Shown piece by piece: positions 1 through 8,451 of a stretch of DNA of 64,000 nt (positions are counted from its first letter, which is position 1; each line of letters opens with the position of its first letter). The position numbers were made by a program, and so were the translations under genes. The stretch comes from Ruminococcus sp. XPD3002 (GTDB lineage: Bacteria; Bacillota; Clostridia; Oscillospirales; Ruminococcaceae), in NCBI GenBank assembly GCA_900119535.1, contig FPJT01000016.1, positions 1 to 64,000 on the forward strand, given 5' to 3'. The notes below the pieces were generated by a model that was given only the letters and a program-made list of their open reading frames with translations, did no database searches and was not told the origin of the DNA.

Positions 1-34
1 TATTTCAATCCACTCCCTCCGTGTGGAGGGAGAC
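1..34 (-). CRISPR. Leader-end repeat of a type I-C CRISPR array
   Basis: Positions 2-34 hold one 33-nt repeat; on the minus strand it starts GTCTCCCTCC and ends GTGGATTGAAAT, the 3' end typical of type I-C repeats. It has a perfect 8-bp stem (CTCCCTCC/GGAGGGAG) with loop GTGT. Only this one copy is visible. Because it lies just downstream of cas2 with a gene-free stretch between, it should be the repeat nearest the leader, and the array should continue to the left of the window. The repeat identity is confident; the size of the array cannot be seen. Confidence 0.85.
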
Positions 35-204
35 AGCAAAATTGTACAATGTCGGAATAAATATTTTTCTCAGCAAGTACAATTCTGACAAAATCGGTTT
101 GTTTATATATCCTCACAAGCCGAAAAAAGAGCCGTTTGATCATAATTTTCTGCATTGAACGGGTGCGAATGAACTGATGATTCCATGTTCACTCAGGGTT
201 CGCA
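35..204 (-). promoter_or_regulatory. Probable CRISPR leader between cas2 and the array
   Basis: This 170-bp gene-free, AT-rich stretch separates the cas2 stop from the first repeat, which is where the leader with the array promoter and spacer-integration signals belongs. It holds an inverted repeat, GTGCGAA/TTCGCAC (about 162-205), and two similar TTGTAC/GTACAA segments at about 40-55 and 78-90 close to the repeat. The leader role is inferred from position; no promoter hexamers were assigned. Confidence 0.6.
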
Positions 205-495
205 CTAAAAGATCAGTTCCCCCTCAACATCTATTGAGGTTTTTGCTCCGTAATGCTCAACATTCGATTTCGCACGATTTCCGAGATTGTATATTCTCAG
301 GCTGTCCTTTTTCTCATCAATCTCATCAAGCAGAGATTTCTTCAAAAGCTTCAGCTGTGCGGGATCAACTACACATTCAAAGACGGAATTCTGCACTCTG
401 ATACCGTGATCCATACATTTTTTTGCAACTCTCCTTAGCCGTTTCCGCCCTTCCTTATCCTGTGTATTCACATCGTATGTAACAAGTATCAACAT
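205..495 (-). CDS. cas2: CRISPR-associated endoribonuclease Cas2
   Basis: A 96-residue protein starting MLILVTYDVNT, the ferredoxin-like first strand of Cas2 with the conserved Asp after Tyr. Cas2 forms the Cas1-Cas2 integrase that inserts new spacers. The open frame extends far upstream, but the start at 495 gives the usual Cas2 length and begins 4 bases after the cas1 stop, so it was chosen. It is the last gene of the cas operon, next to the leader. High confidence from sequence and context. Confidence 0.93.
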   Translation of the reverse strand: MLILVTYDVNTQDKEGRKRLRRVAKKCMDHGIRVQNSVFECVVDPAQLKLLKKSLLDEIDEKKDSLRIYNLGNRAKSNVEHYGAKTSIDVEGELIF

Positions 496-499
496 ATTA

Positions 500-1531
500 T
501 CACTTCCACATAAACGGCGGATAGCAGTCAATATCGCCGCGGATATATCGTGAAAGCAGCATTGCCTGCACATAAGGGAGCATTCCCCATTCCACCTTTT
601 CTTCAAGGAACGGATGCTTAAGTTCTTCTGATTTGCGCTTCTGCCATGCGCTGAAGAAGTTTTTGCGTCCGTCCTCTGTAAGCAATACTGCGCCGTCTTC
701 ACGCTTAACAAAATCGTCATTGCTGACAAGGCGCTTATTAATAAGCGTCAGCACGAATCTGTCGCACAGTACCGAGCGGAATTCCTCAACCATATCAACT
801 GCAAGCGAACGTCTTCCGGGACGGTCTGTATGCATGAATCCAACATATGGATCAAGTCCCACGCTTTCAAGTGCGCTTGTACACATTCCTGTTGCCATTG
901 AATACGCAAATGAAAGCAGAGCATTCACATTATCAAGGGGCGGACGCTTATTTCTTGTATCAAATCTGAAATCATCCTTCTGCTGCAATATCATATCATT
1001 GAAAACGGAAAAATAGACCGATGCCGCTTCTCCCTCAATGCCGCGCAGACTATCCATATCACTGCAGCTTCTTGCCTGTTTTATCGAATTATAAAGAAAT
1101 TCCGATTTTCTGCTGAATAATTCGGTATCTATCCTTGCGCCGTGGTCACGTATCATTCTTTCGATCACCCAACGGCTGTTGAACAGCTTTGCAGATATAA
1201 TATTCCTTGCAATATCAAGCGAACCTTTTTCATCGTCCGCTATCCTGTACTGCTGACGGCGAAGAAGTACGTTTCCTTTCACTTCACCCTCAACACGGGC
1301 AATAAAGTGGCCGTTCCTGCTCATAAAGACCAGCTCTATCCCACTTTTTGCACATTTACCCATAAGTGCAGGACTTGCGCCCGCATAGCCGAAAGTCATT
1401 ATACGCTCGATATTATGAAGCGGAACTCTGCCTATCTCAGTCCCCTCCTGACTTATCACAAGGTTTTCGCCTTCAAGGGAAAGATATCTATCGGGACTAT
1501 TCACATAAACCGTATTCAAAAGCTTTTTCAT
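500..1531 (-). CDS. cas1: CRISPR-associated endonuclease Cas1 (type I-C)
   Basis: A 343-residue Cas1, the integrase that joins new spacers to the leader-end repeat. The conserved metal ligands are visible: Glu166 in GIEGEAA, His234 in GFMHTDRPGR, and Asp246 with the following Glu pair in SLAVDMVEEFR. Its ATG overlaps the cas4 stop as ATGA (1528-1531), pointing to translational coupling. Length and motifs fit the Cas1c family, and the protein looks intact. Confidence 0.96.
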   Translation of the reverse strand: MKKLLNTVYVNSPDRYLSLEGENLVISQEGTEIGRVPLHNIERIMTFGYAGASPALMGKCAKSGIELVFMSRNGHFIARVEGEVKGNVLLRRQQYRIADDEKGSLDIARNIISAKLFNSRWVIERMIRDHGARIDTELFSRKSEFLYNSIKQARSCSDMDSLRGIEGEAASVYFSVFNDMILQQKDDFRFDTRNKRPPLDNVNALLSFAYSMATGMCTSALESVGLDPYVGFMHTDRPGRRSLAVDMVEEFRSVLCDRFVLTLINKRLVSNDDFVKREDGAVLLTEDGRKNFFSAWQKRKSEELKHPFLEEKVEWGMLPYVQAMLLSRYIRGDIDCYPPFMWK

Positions 1532-2193
1532 ATGTTTTCCTCCGTTCCCAGCATTTGTTCAACATAGTCCGAAGCTTTTTTGCTTCCGCATATAACAGGC
1601 AGACAGATATTTTTAAGCGAACATGCGTTACAGCATTTTCTGCGCTTAACTTTCGGAGTGTACTGTTTTTTATACAGCTCATGCATTTCTTTGATAATAT
1701 CCTCTGTCCGTTTACGCAGATCAGCGTCAAATACAACTTTTACCCTGCGGCGGATCTCTCCGTAATAAAGATACCCGAAAGGGATATCACAGCAAAGCAT
1801 ATCTTCAAGGCAAAGCGCCTGTGCCGTAAGCTGGACAGTATCGCAGTCATCCTCTTTCGGTTCTCCCCTTTTGTATTCAACAGGAGTGACAGTGTATTTC
1901 CCTTCCAGTCCGTATAATTCGATACCGCTCTCAGAATTACGCAGCTCGACCGCATCACACTCGCCCGAAATACCGAGCCTTGCGGATGATACAGCCATTG
2001 CACGGGTTATGACCAGTTCACCGCGCTTTTCATGATGATACGCATCGTGTACACGTTCATGCATGATATTACCGTCAACAGTACGGCTGTTTTCCTCCCA
2101 TTGCTGTTCAATATGTATCAGCGCCCATTGTCTTCGGCAGAAAGCAAAGTGCTGAACACCCGAAAGCATGAGATATTCGTCCTCGCTGTACAT
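1528..2193 (-). CDS. cas4: CRISPR-associated exonuclease Cas4
   Basis: A 221-residue RecB-like nuclease. Cas4 trims prespacers and helps select PAM-bearing ends for Cas1-Cas2. The Fe-S cluster cysteines are visible: one in the N-terminal FCRRQW motif and three near the C-terminus (CCNACSLKNIC). The nuclease core includes a GxxGECDAVEL-type segment and a GKYTVTPVEYKRG segment carrying the catalytic Asp/Glu/Lys. Its start overlaps the cas7 stop by one base (TAATG) and its stop overlaps cas1 (ATGA). Confidence 0.94.
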   Translation of the reverse strand: MYSEDEYLMLSGVQHFAFCRRQWALIHIEQQWEENSRTVDGNIMHERVHDAYHHEKRGELVITRAMAVSSARLGISGECDAVELRNSESGIELYGLEGKYTVTPVEYKRGEPKEDDCDTVQLTAQALCLEDMLCCDIPFGYLYYGEIRRRVKVVFDADLRKRTEDIIKEMHELYKKQYTPKVKRRKCCNACSLKNICLPVICGSKKASDYVEQMLGTEENI

Positions 2194-3065
2194 TATATCA
2201 GGTCTTCATGTTTCTCGCAGTACAGTCCTTCAAGCTCGTTCAGCTTCACATCGTAATCATCAAATGAAGCGGGACGGCTGACTCCCTCTTTCAGTTTAAC
2301 TTCAAGCTGTCTGTGTACTTTAGCTGACGAGTATTTCGGAGTTTTACCCTCATGCTTCCACCAGTAAAGACGGCATACCTCCATGCTTCCGTCGGGACGT
2401 GCCGAAGAAGTGTCATTCTCAAAAAGTGTCAGGAGAGCCTGTTTTATCTTTTCGGCATCTTCATCGGTAAAACCTGTTTTTTCAGCAAGCTGACAGTTGA
2501 TGCTGCCGTTTATGACGTAAAGTCCGAATCTTACAAAATGTTTATCCCCTAATGTATTCTTATCTTTTCCTTCCTTATCATAATTCTTCTTATTATTAGC
2601 AGAAGGAGCAATTTTAAAAGACTCTATTTCAATTGGAGAAATACTTTGAGCAAGATGAATAGATACAGGTCCTCTTACACCTATTGATGAACCTTTGCTT
2701 TCATCATCTTTAAAACCAAAAACTTGTCCAAAACTTCTGACATCAATCCATTCTTTACAAACTGTCTCATAAAATTCTTTATTAGTAGGCTTTTTTCCTA
2801 ACGCTTTAACATTAGCATTATTTTCAACACGTTCTTTCATACTACCAAATTCATCATCACGATTATCATTTGACTGCACGAATATCTTCTCTCCCATATC
2901 CTGCAAGCGATTGCGTATCTTTCTCTTGATGCAAACATCGGAAATCTCGCCAAAACCGTCGTAATTCTCACGGGGACGGTTTCCGTTCAGCGGATCGCCG
3001 TTCGGATTTGCATTCTTAGCTGTGATGATCATTGAAAAATCTATCTTGTTCTGTAAAACTCCCAT
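2193..3065 (-). CDS. cas7: Type I-C Cascade backbone Cas7 (Csd2)
   Basis: A 290-residue protein with the Csd2/Csh2 signature at its start (DFSMIITAKNANPNGDPLNG), where Asn-Pro-Asn-Gly-Asp is diagnostic. Cas7 polymerises along the crRNA spacer in the interference complex. A GVRGPVSIHLAQS segment in the middle is also family-typical. The gene starts immediately after the cas8c stop with no spacer. The length is normal and no damage is seen. Confidence 0.95.
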   Translation of the reverse strand: MGVLQNKIDFSMIITAKNANPNGDPLNGNRPRENYDGFGEISDVCIKRKIRNRLQDMGEKIFVQSNDNRDDEFGSMKERVENNANVKALGKKPTNKEFYETVCKEWIDVRSFGQVFGFKDDESKGSSIGVRGPVSIHLAQSISPIEIESFKIAPSANNKKNYDKEGKDKNTLGDKHFVRFGLYVINGSINCQLAEKTGFTDEDAEKIKQALLTLFENDTSSARPDGSMEVCRLYWWKHEGKTPKYSSAKVHRQLEVKLKEGVSRPASFDDYDVKLNELEGLYCEKHEDLI

Positions 3066-4922
3066 TTATTTTTCCTCCTTATTTGAATTGCTGTTGTACA
3101 TATATTCAGTAAAATTATGATAACCAAGTAAGTACATTGGTTCAAGGCGGCTGTTATCAGCAAATGCAGCTGCATCCATTTTTGAAGTTATCTCATTTAT
3201 CCACTTGCTGTATTTTACCTGAGCTTTTCCAAGCTTATTCAGGTATGGTCTCAGTCTCTCCTCGATGATGCGCCATGTCATAAACGGACGCTGTGAAAAA
3301 GCGTTCCAGTATCTTCTTGCATTAGTTACTCTGACGTTTCTTTCCTGTTCGTCGAAAGATTCACTTTCAGCCTTGTCAGCTATTGCAAGCAAACAGCCGT
3401 AAAGATAGCTTCTGTCGGTAATATTCGGATCGTAAGCCATTGAAACATCTCCTTTTCCATCGATTATATGTTTTCGTATCATTCCGCAGGCTGTTTCAAG
3501 TACACTGCGGTGATTATAACTGTTATCATATGCCAGCGGATTCGACGCCTTCTGATACAGCGCATGGACGATATCCGACGGCAGTTTCGCACCGTTTGTG
3601 ATACAGCTGAGAAGTCTGAGGATATTATCACGCATCAGCTTTTTGTCACAGTCAATAAATGCTCCCTGCTCCGTACCAAAAGCATATCTTATAATGTCAT
3701 AGACACTGAATGAATTTATTATCTTTTTCTTTGATTTTCCGTAGAATCTCAGCCATGCAGTTTCAGTATGCCATTTCTCGATATTGGCAAGATACTGCGA
3801 ACTTTCCAGCTCGGAATACATTGAGATGTTGATACGGCCAGTAGTTGCGGAATCAAGTCCCATTATCATCACCTTGGTATTGGGTTCAAGTTTCTCTCTT
3901 GCGCCGAATATACGCTTGTTCAGCATATCCATATACATAGGCATAGTAGACGGGATATCTGCTGTTTTTTCATCAGGAAAATCATCAAATCCTGAATCAT
4001 CGATGAAACTATCCGAGCTATCTGGGATATCCTGCATCGCACTCGCCCATACGATGACAGTTAAAGAATCTATGTTTTTGCCCTGCTTTTCTCTGAGCCA
4101 TTGAAGTGCTTTATGGATCTTCTGAGAATAATCATAGCCTATCGAAACAGCCTGTTCTTTATCGGCAAATCTTCCTCTGTAGGTAAAACCGCTTTCATCG
4201 TTTGTAGATATTATCTTTGCTTTATCTCCGCTGTTGCGTATCTTTGAAGGATGCTTGTATGTTGGTGAAACATACTCACCGGAAGCATAGCAAAGCTGTT
4301 TTTCTCCCATAAGACTGCTGTTGAACGAAATAAAACTCTCCTGTAATGATCTATCTTTCCATGTCTTAACAACAGAATCATTCGTAAAAATGATTATACG
4401 TACAAAACTATCCTCTTGTGCAATACCTGCTATTTTTTCCTTTTCCTTGAATTTGCCTGATACTTCATCTATTTTTATAACACCAGCACTGACTAAATCA
4501 GATATCAGACATTTTTTATCAAGATACATATAAAGCGCCCTGACAAACGGATGAGTATGTTCCCCTGCCATCCATCTTCTCAGCTGATTCATATAATTGG
4601 TAAAATGTCCGGAATTATCTGCTTTTTTGCCCTCTGCATAATTACTGTAATCACCTGCGGTATATATCAGTTTATCCGCAAAAGGCATAGCGCATATACC
4701 GCTGCTTCTTGTGGCAGAATCCTCTGTAGCAGGTATAACAGTAACAGCATCAGACTTTTCAACGGCTTTTGCGCCTTTAAAGTTGCCATCAAGATCAATC
4801 GTTATTTCAATTTGTGCATTTGCTGTTGAATGTGCCACAGGAAGCATAACAGGTTCATTTTCATCGAATTCACGGTCACTGTTATACTCGTATATCTTGT
4901 ATAATTCGTCAGTCCAGCTCAC
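3066..4922 (-). CDS. cas8c: Type I-C large subunit Cas8c (Csd1)
   Basis: A 618-residue Csd1 protein, the large Cascade subunit that recognises the PAM and opens target DNA. Cas8c proteins are poorly conserved; the call rests on length, on position between cas5 and cas7, and on segments such as KVMIMGLDSATTGRINISMY and HTETAWLRFYG that resemble Csd1. The first codon is GTG, overlapping the cas5 3' end by 14 bases, with GGAGG about 8 bases upstream. In type I-C, Cas11 is usually made by internal initiation inside this gene; this was not resolved here. Confidence 0.92.
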   Translation of the reverse strand: MSWTDELYKIYEYNSDREFDENEPVMLPVAHSTANAQIEITIDLDGNFKGAKAVEKSDAVTVIPATEDSATRSSGICAMPFADKLIYTAGDYSNYAEGKKADNSGHFTNYMNQLRRWMAGEHTHPFVRALYMYLDKKCLISDLVSAGVIKIDEVSGKFKEKEKIAGIAQEDSFVRIIIFTNDSVVKTWKDRSLQESFISFNSSLMGEKQLCYASGEYVSPTYKHPSKIRNSGDKAKIISTNDESGFTYRGRFADKEQAVSIGYDYSQKIHKALQWLREKQGKNIDSLTVIVWASAMQDIPDSSDSFIDDSGFDDFPDEKTADIPSTMPMYMDMLNKRIFGAREKLEPNTKVMIMGLDSATTGRINISMYSELESSQYLANIEKWHTETAWLRFYGKSKKKIINSFSVYDIIRYAFGTEQGAFIDCDKKLMRDNILRLLSCITNGAKLPSDIVHALYQKASNPLAYDNSYNHRSVLETACGMIRKHIIDGKGDVSMAYDPNITDRSYLYGCLLAIADKAESESFDEQERNVRVTNARRYWNAFSQRPFMTWRIIEERLRPYLNKLGKAQVKYSKWINEITSKMDAAAFADNSRLEPMYLLGYHNFTEYMYNSNSNKEEK

Positions 4923-5658
4923 CTATACCACCTCCAACAAATTCATCAAGTCCGATAAAGTTATCAAGTTCCTTACCGAAGGGCTTGATCGGCATTTTCC
5001 TGATATGACGCTTCAGCGTACATTCTTCTGGACGTATGAAATCAATCACTCCGTTGTTCATTTCAGGATGCCACAAACGGACAGTCAGCATATCCCTGTC
5101 ATCCTCATTTACCGCTTCATCTGCATAAGTTATGCCGTGATACATAAGTCCGTAGGGAATTTTACCGCAGCTATCATAAGCGCCTGTACTTTCGCCGAAT
5201 TTACAAGGTTCAACATATCCCTGACACTCCCTTGTGCCGAGGAATATGTCACGGCGTCCGCCGCGTTCTATCATTCGTTTTGCGATGTTATGATGCTTAT
5301 TCTCGTTCCTGTCCTTTTCAAGTTCGGGACGGTTCATATTCCACTCAAAATGCGCTCTGACCTGATAATACACATCTTCAAGATATGTGTAATAAGCAAG
5401 GTCATTGCCACCGCCGTATTTTATCGGACGTATGCCTTTTCTTGCAGTACGAATGGGATTCATTATCCTCACGCTGTCTATGTACCAGACTATTGTGGGC
5501 TTCCAGTATACGCTGTGAAGAATACCTTTCAGCGCCTCGTATGTGGGTATCGGATAGCTTGACTTCTCACCTCCTGCTCTTGTGAGGATATCCGAGAACA
5601 GCGCATACCGTCCACGGACTGCAAATTCCACTGTGTTTCTGTATATTTCTTTTGGCAT
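4909..5658 (-). CDS. cas5: Type I-C crRNA endonuclease Cas5 (Cas5c/d)
   Basis: A 249-residue Cas5 beginning MPKEIYRNTVEFAVRGRYAL. In type I-C this subunit replaces Cas6: it cuts the precursor crRNA at the repeat stem and then caps the 5' handle. The segment SYPIPTYEALKGILHSVYWKP is the characteristic Cas5 motif. A clear AAAGGAGG site precedes the ATG, and the gene follows cas3 after 14 bases. The absence of a cas6 gene fits this role. Confidence 0.94.
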   Translation of the reverse strand: MPKEIYRNTVEFAVRGRYALFSDILTRAGGEKSSYPIPTYEALKGILHSVYWKPTIVWYIDSVRIMNPIRTARKGIRPIKYGGGNDLAYYTYLEDVYYQVRAHFEWNMNRPELEKDRNENKHHNIAKRMIERGGRRDIFLGTRECQGYVEPCKFGESTGAYDSCGKIPYGLMYHGITYADEAVNEDDRDMLTVRLWHPEMNNGVIDFIRPEECTLKRHIRKMPIKPFGKELDNFIGLDEFVGGGIGELD

Positions 5659-5672
5659 TTTCCGACCTCCTT

Positions 5673-7997
5673 TCAGAATATCAATAATTCCTTTTCTGCT
5701 CCTTCAATATCAATTCCGACTTCATCATTATAATGGGCTTTGTCAAGAATCACCGCGCCGCAGGAAATATCACGGAGCGCATGATTTTCATAAAGCTTAC
5801 GTTCAGTTCCGATATAGATGCTTACGGTATATTTCTGAGCTTTTCTCAGAAGAAGCGATATATTTTCATGGTCGTTTTCAAGTCTGCTGATGATCTCCTC
5901 GGCCTCCTCATTATAGGGAACTATCACATCCCTTGTATTTTCATCGATCACCTGAAAAAGCTTTCCTGCTGTTTTAAATGCCTGTGATTCAAATTTACTG
6001 CACGTTTTGGGATTCGGCAGCATCTCATATCTTTTCGTATTCAAAGAAAGATAATTCACAAGGGTTTCATTTATGGGAACAGAATATGAGAGCTTATCCT
6101 TTTCGTACTGATACAGCTTTCCAAAATAGTCCGAAACAGCCTCAGGTGATGATATATCGTTATATTTTCTGCTTTCAGTCATCTGCTGAGTTATATCCTG
6201 TGCTGTGGATATCTCTTTAAGAGAACCAAGTCTTTCCTCTTTCAGTTTTATCAGATAAACAGGACATACATCACCGTTTTCACCGTGCCTGTTGCATCTT
6301 CCTGCCGCCTGAACAGCACTGTCAAGTCCTGCAAGCGAACGAACAACACATCTGAACGATATATCCACACCTGCCTCAATAAGCTGAGTAGTTACACATA
6401 TCACAGGCTTTTTTTCATCCAGTAGTTTACGGATCGCATCGATCTTGTCACGGCGGTGCTGAGGACACATATTCGTGCTTAAATGCACTACCTCGGTATC
6501 TTTTCCGCACTTTTCCTTTATAAGGTCATACATTTTCAGTGCTGATGATTTAGTGTTTACTATAACAAGGAGATCGCCTGCCGCTGTAAATTTTTCATAG
6601 CACAGATCAGCCGCTTCTTCATAGGAATAACCATATTTGTCGATCTTCGGGATGATCTCGGTTCGTCTGAAGGCCTCAAAATCCGCTCTGAAATCTCCCG
6701 TCATGCTTTCTTTTTCATCAATAAGCATCGGATGTCTCACATCGTCTGTCACAGGCTGAGTTGCAGTACAGAGTACAACAGCCGCACCGCAGATATTTGA
6801 AAGGAAATTCACAGCAAGATCAAACATGTTCAAGCATTTCAGCGGGACAGACTGCACCTCGTCAATGATGATAACAGACTTTGCAAGCCGGTGGAACCGC
6901 CTTACTGAAGCTGACTTTCCTGAAAACATCGCATTAAGGAACTGAACCATTGTTGTTGCGATAACAGGCTTGTCCCAACGCTCGGTGTGAAGTTCATAAT
7001 CATACAATTCTTCGGAATTATCCGTTTTTTCTGCAAGGGCATTTGAATGATGTTCAATGAAATTCTCTTCGCTGGCAATAGCTTTTATTTCAGCACTGTT
7101 CTGTTCAAGAATAGACATAAAAGGTGCAGTATAAATGATCTTTTCCATGCCATGTTCGAGACAATACTCAATGGCAAACCGCAGTGACGAAAGTGTTTTT
7201 CCTCCGCCTGTAGGAACTATAAGTCTGCATATTTTCACATTATTCTTTGCAAACTCTGCACATCTGTCCGAAATGCTTTTCCTCTGCTTTGATATGACAT
7301 CCGTTCTGTCAGAAAAACCTGCAAGTTTCTTTTCCATGTTATTTTTCATGGACTGCCACATTTCAGAAACTGCGGAATAATCCGTATATTCGGCATTATC
7401 CATAAATGATGCCGTATCAGTTCTGTCAGCATCTACAAGTGCAGATTCTATTGTACGTTCAAGCAATCCGAGATAAAAAGCGCAGTCAGTCTTGTTTTTT
7501 GATATATTCTTTATTTTCTGACAAATTACTCTGTATTCATCATCCGCTTTTTTAAGAAGTTCACCAAACTCATCAGCGCTGATTATCTGTGATATATTTT
7601 CTTTTATCTGCTCATAGTTCTTATCATGCACAATCCGGATATGAAAATAATCCCGACAGTTTTCGTCAACCCAGTCATGAAGTCCATGATGAGAAATGAT
7701 AACTCTTGCAATAAGTCGTGCTACATTTGCATGAACTTTATCGGTTTTCTCGGTTATATATTTTGCGCCTGCATAACTATGATCGATCTCTCCACGGCTG
7801 AATCCTGATATTCCCCTGATATAATTATCAAAATCACTGCACAGCTTGCCTGCATCATGAAGCAAACCTGAAAGTATTCCGATATTCTCAGCGCCAAATA
7901 ATTTACAGTATCCTGCACAAAGTTCAGCCGTATTCCGACAATGTTCACGAACCGACTGTTCACGTTCTTTACCTTCGGAAATATGTGCCGCAAACAT
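5673..7997 (-). CDS. cas3: CRISPR-associated helicase/nuclease Cas3
   Basis: A 774-residue HD nuclease-helicase fusion that degrades targets marked by Cascade. The HD domain shows His19, His47-Asp48 (LLHDAGK) and His103-His104 (SHHG). The helicase shows Walker A PTGGGKT at 262-268, the DEAD-like box IIIDEVQ with DEVQ at 379-382, TAT at 411-413, and the C-terminal motifs TTQLIEAGVDIS and QAAGRCNRHGE. The box reads DEVQ rather than DEVH, within family variation. First gene of the operon; its ATG follows a GGGGGTGA site. Confidence 0.95.
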   Translation of the reverse strand: MFAAHISEGKEREQSVREHCRNTAELCAGYCKLFGAENIGILSGLLHDAGKLCSDFDNYIRGISGFSRGEIDHSYAGAKYITEKTDKVHANVARLIARVIISHHGLHDWVDENCRDYFHIRIVHDKNYEQIKENISQIISADEFGELLKKADDEYRVICQKIKNISKNKTDCAFYLGLLERTIESALVDADRTDTASFMDNAEYTDYSAVSEMWQSMKNNMEKKLAGFSDRTDVISKQRKSISDRCAEFAKNNVKICRLIVPTGGGKTLSSLRFAIEYCLEHGMEKIIYTAPFMSILEQNSAEIKAIASEENFIEHHSNALAEKTDNSEELYDYELHTERWDKPVIATTMVQFLNAMFSGKSASVRRFHRLAKSVIIIDEVQSVPLKCLNMFDLAVNFLSNICGAAVVLCTATQPVTDDVRHPMLIDEKESMTGDFRADFEAFRRTEIIPKIDKYGYSYEEAADLCYEKFTAAGDLLVIVNTKSSALKMYDLIKEKCGKDTEVVHLSTNMCPQHRRDKIDAIRKLLDEKKPVICVTTQLIEAGVDISFRCVVRSLAGLDSAVQAAGRCNRHGENGDVCPVYLIKLKEERLGSLKEISTAQDITQQMTESRKYNDISSPEAVSDYFGKLYQYEKDKLSYSVPINETLVNYLSLNTKRYEMLPNPKTCSKFESQAFKTAGKLFQVIDENTRDVIVPYNEEAEEIISRLENDHENISLLLRKAQKYTVSIYIGTERKLYENHALRDISCGAVILDKAHYNDEVGIDIEGAEKELLIF

Positions 7998-8092
7998 TTA
8001 TTCACCCCCAACGATACATAAAAAAGTGCCTGATCTTTCCGTTCAACTTAATAAGACAACCGTTTAGTTTGTTCCTGACCAATAATGTATAT

Positions 8093-8121
8093 ATTATATC
8101 ATTTGCCTAACTATTTGTCAA
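8093..8121 (-). promoter_or_regulatory. Promoter of the cas operon
   Basis: On the minus strand TTGACA (8121-8116) and TATAAT (8098-8093) are separated by exactly 17 bp, a full consensus sigma-A promoter. It would start transcription about 90 bases upstream of cas3 and drive all seven cas genes, which are spaced by overlaps or by no more than 14 bases. Confidence 0.8.
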
Positions 8122-8451
8122 TATCTGCCGCAATATTCTACAATTAACCGTAATATTTTATGGGTTTATTACAAATAGTCGAATAACAAGAACATTTACC
8201 GCATCGCTTCCGCCCACATTCTGTACAACGATATATAAAAATTGTGTACCCAAAAACTGCCCGAAGGCGGTTATTGAGTACACATCTGATCTCATTAACT
8301 TTTAAAGGCTTATGAGCCGTTTTGAGTTCTTTTATCCTGTAGCAGAACTTAACGCTGACATCCGTAACAGTTAACCGATCATAAAGCAGTTTGAGTGCTG
8401 AACTTCTTCATAAATCAGACTCCTGTAAAGCAGTTGTATCAAAGTACGCTG
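8122..8451. other. Intergenic stretch between the cas promoter and the GH43 gene
   Basis: There is no credible gene in these 330 bp. The notable item is a 42-bp imperfect inverted repeat at 8243-8284, with ends TGTGTAC/GTACACA, whose minus-strand sequence begins GTACTCAATAACCGCC. This matches the dispersed stem-loop element found upstream of several other operons in this window (41857, 49797, 58343). No TATAAT lies six bases before this copy. It may act as a terminator or be a decayed copy. Confidence 0.5.

Noticed and set aside
4711-5562. Plus-strand frame of 283 codons across cas8c and cas5
   Set aside because: Antisense to two certain cas genes and without recognisable motifs.
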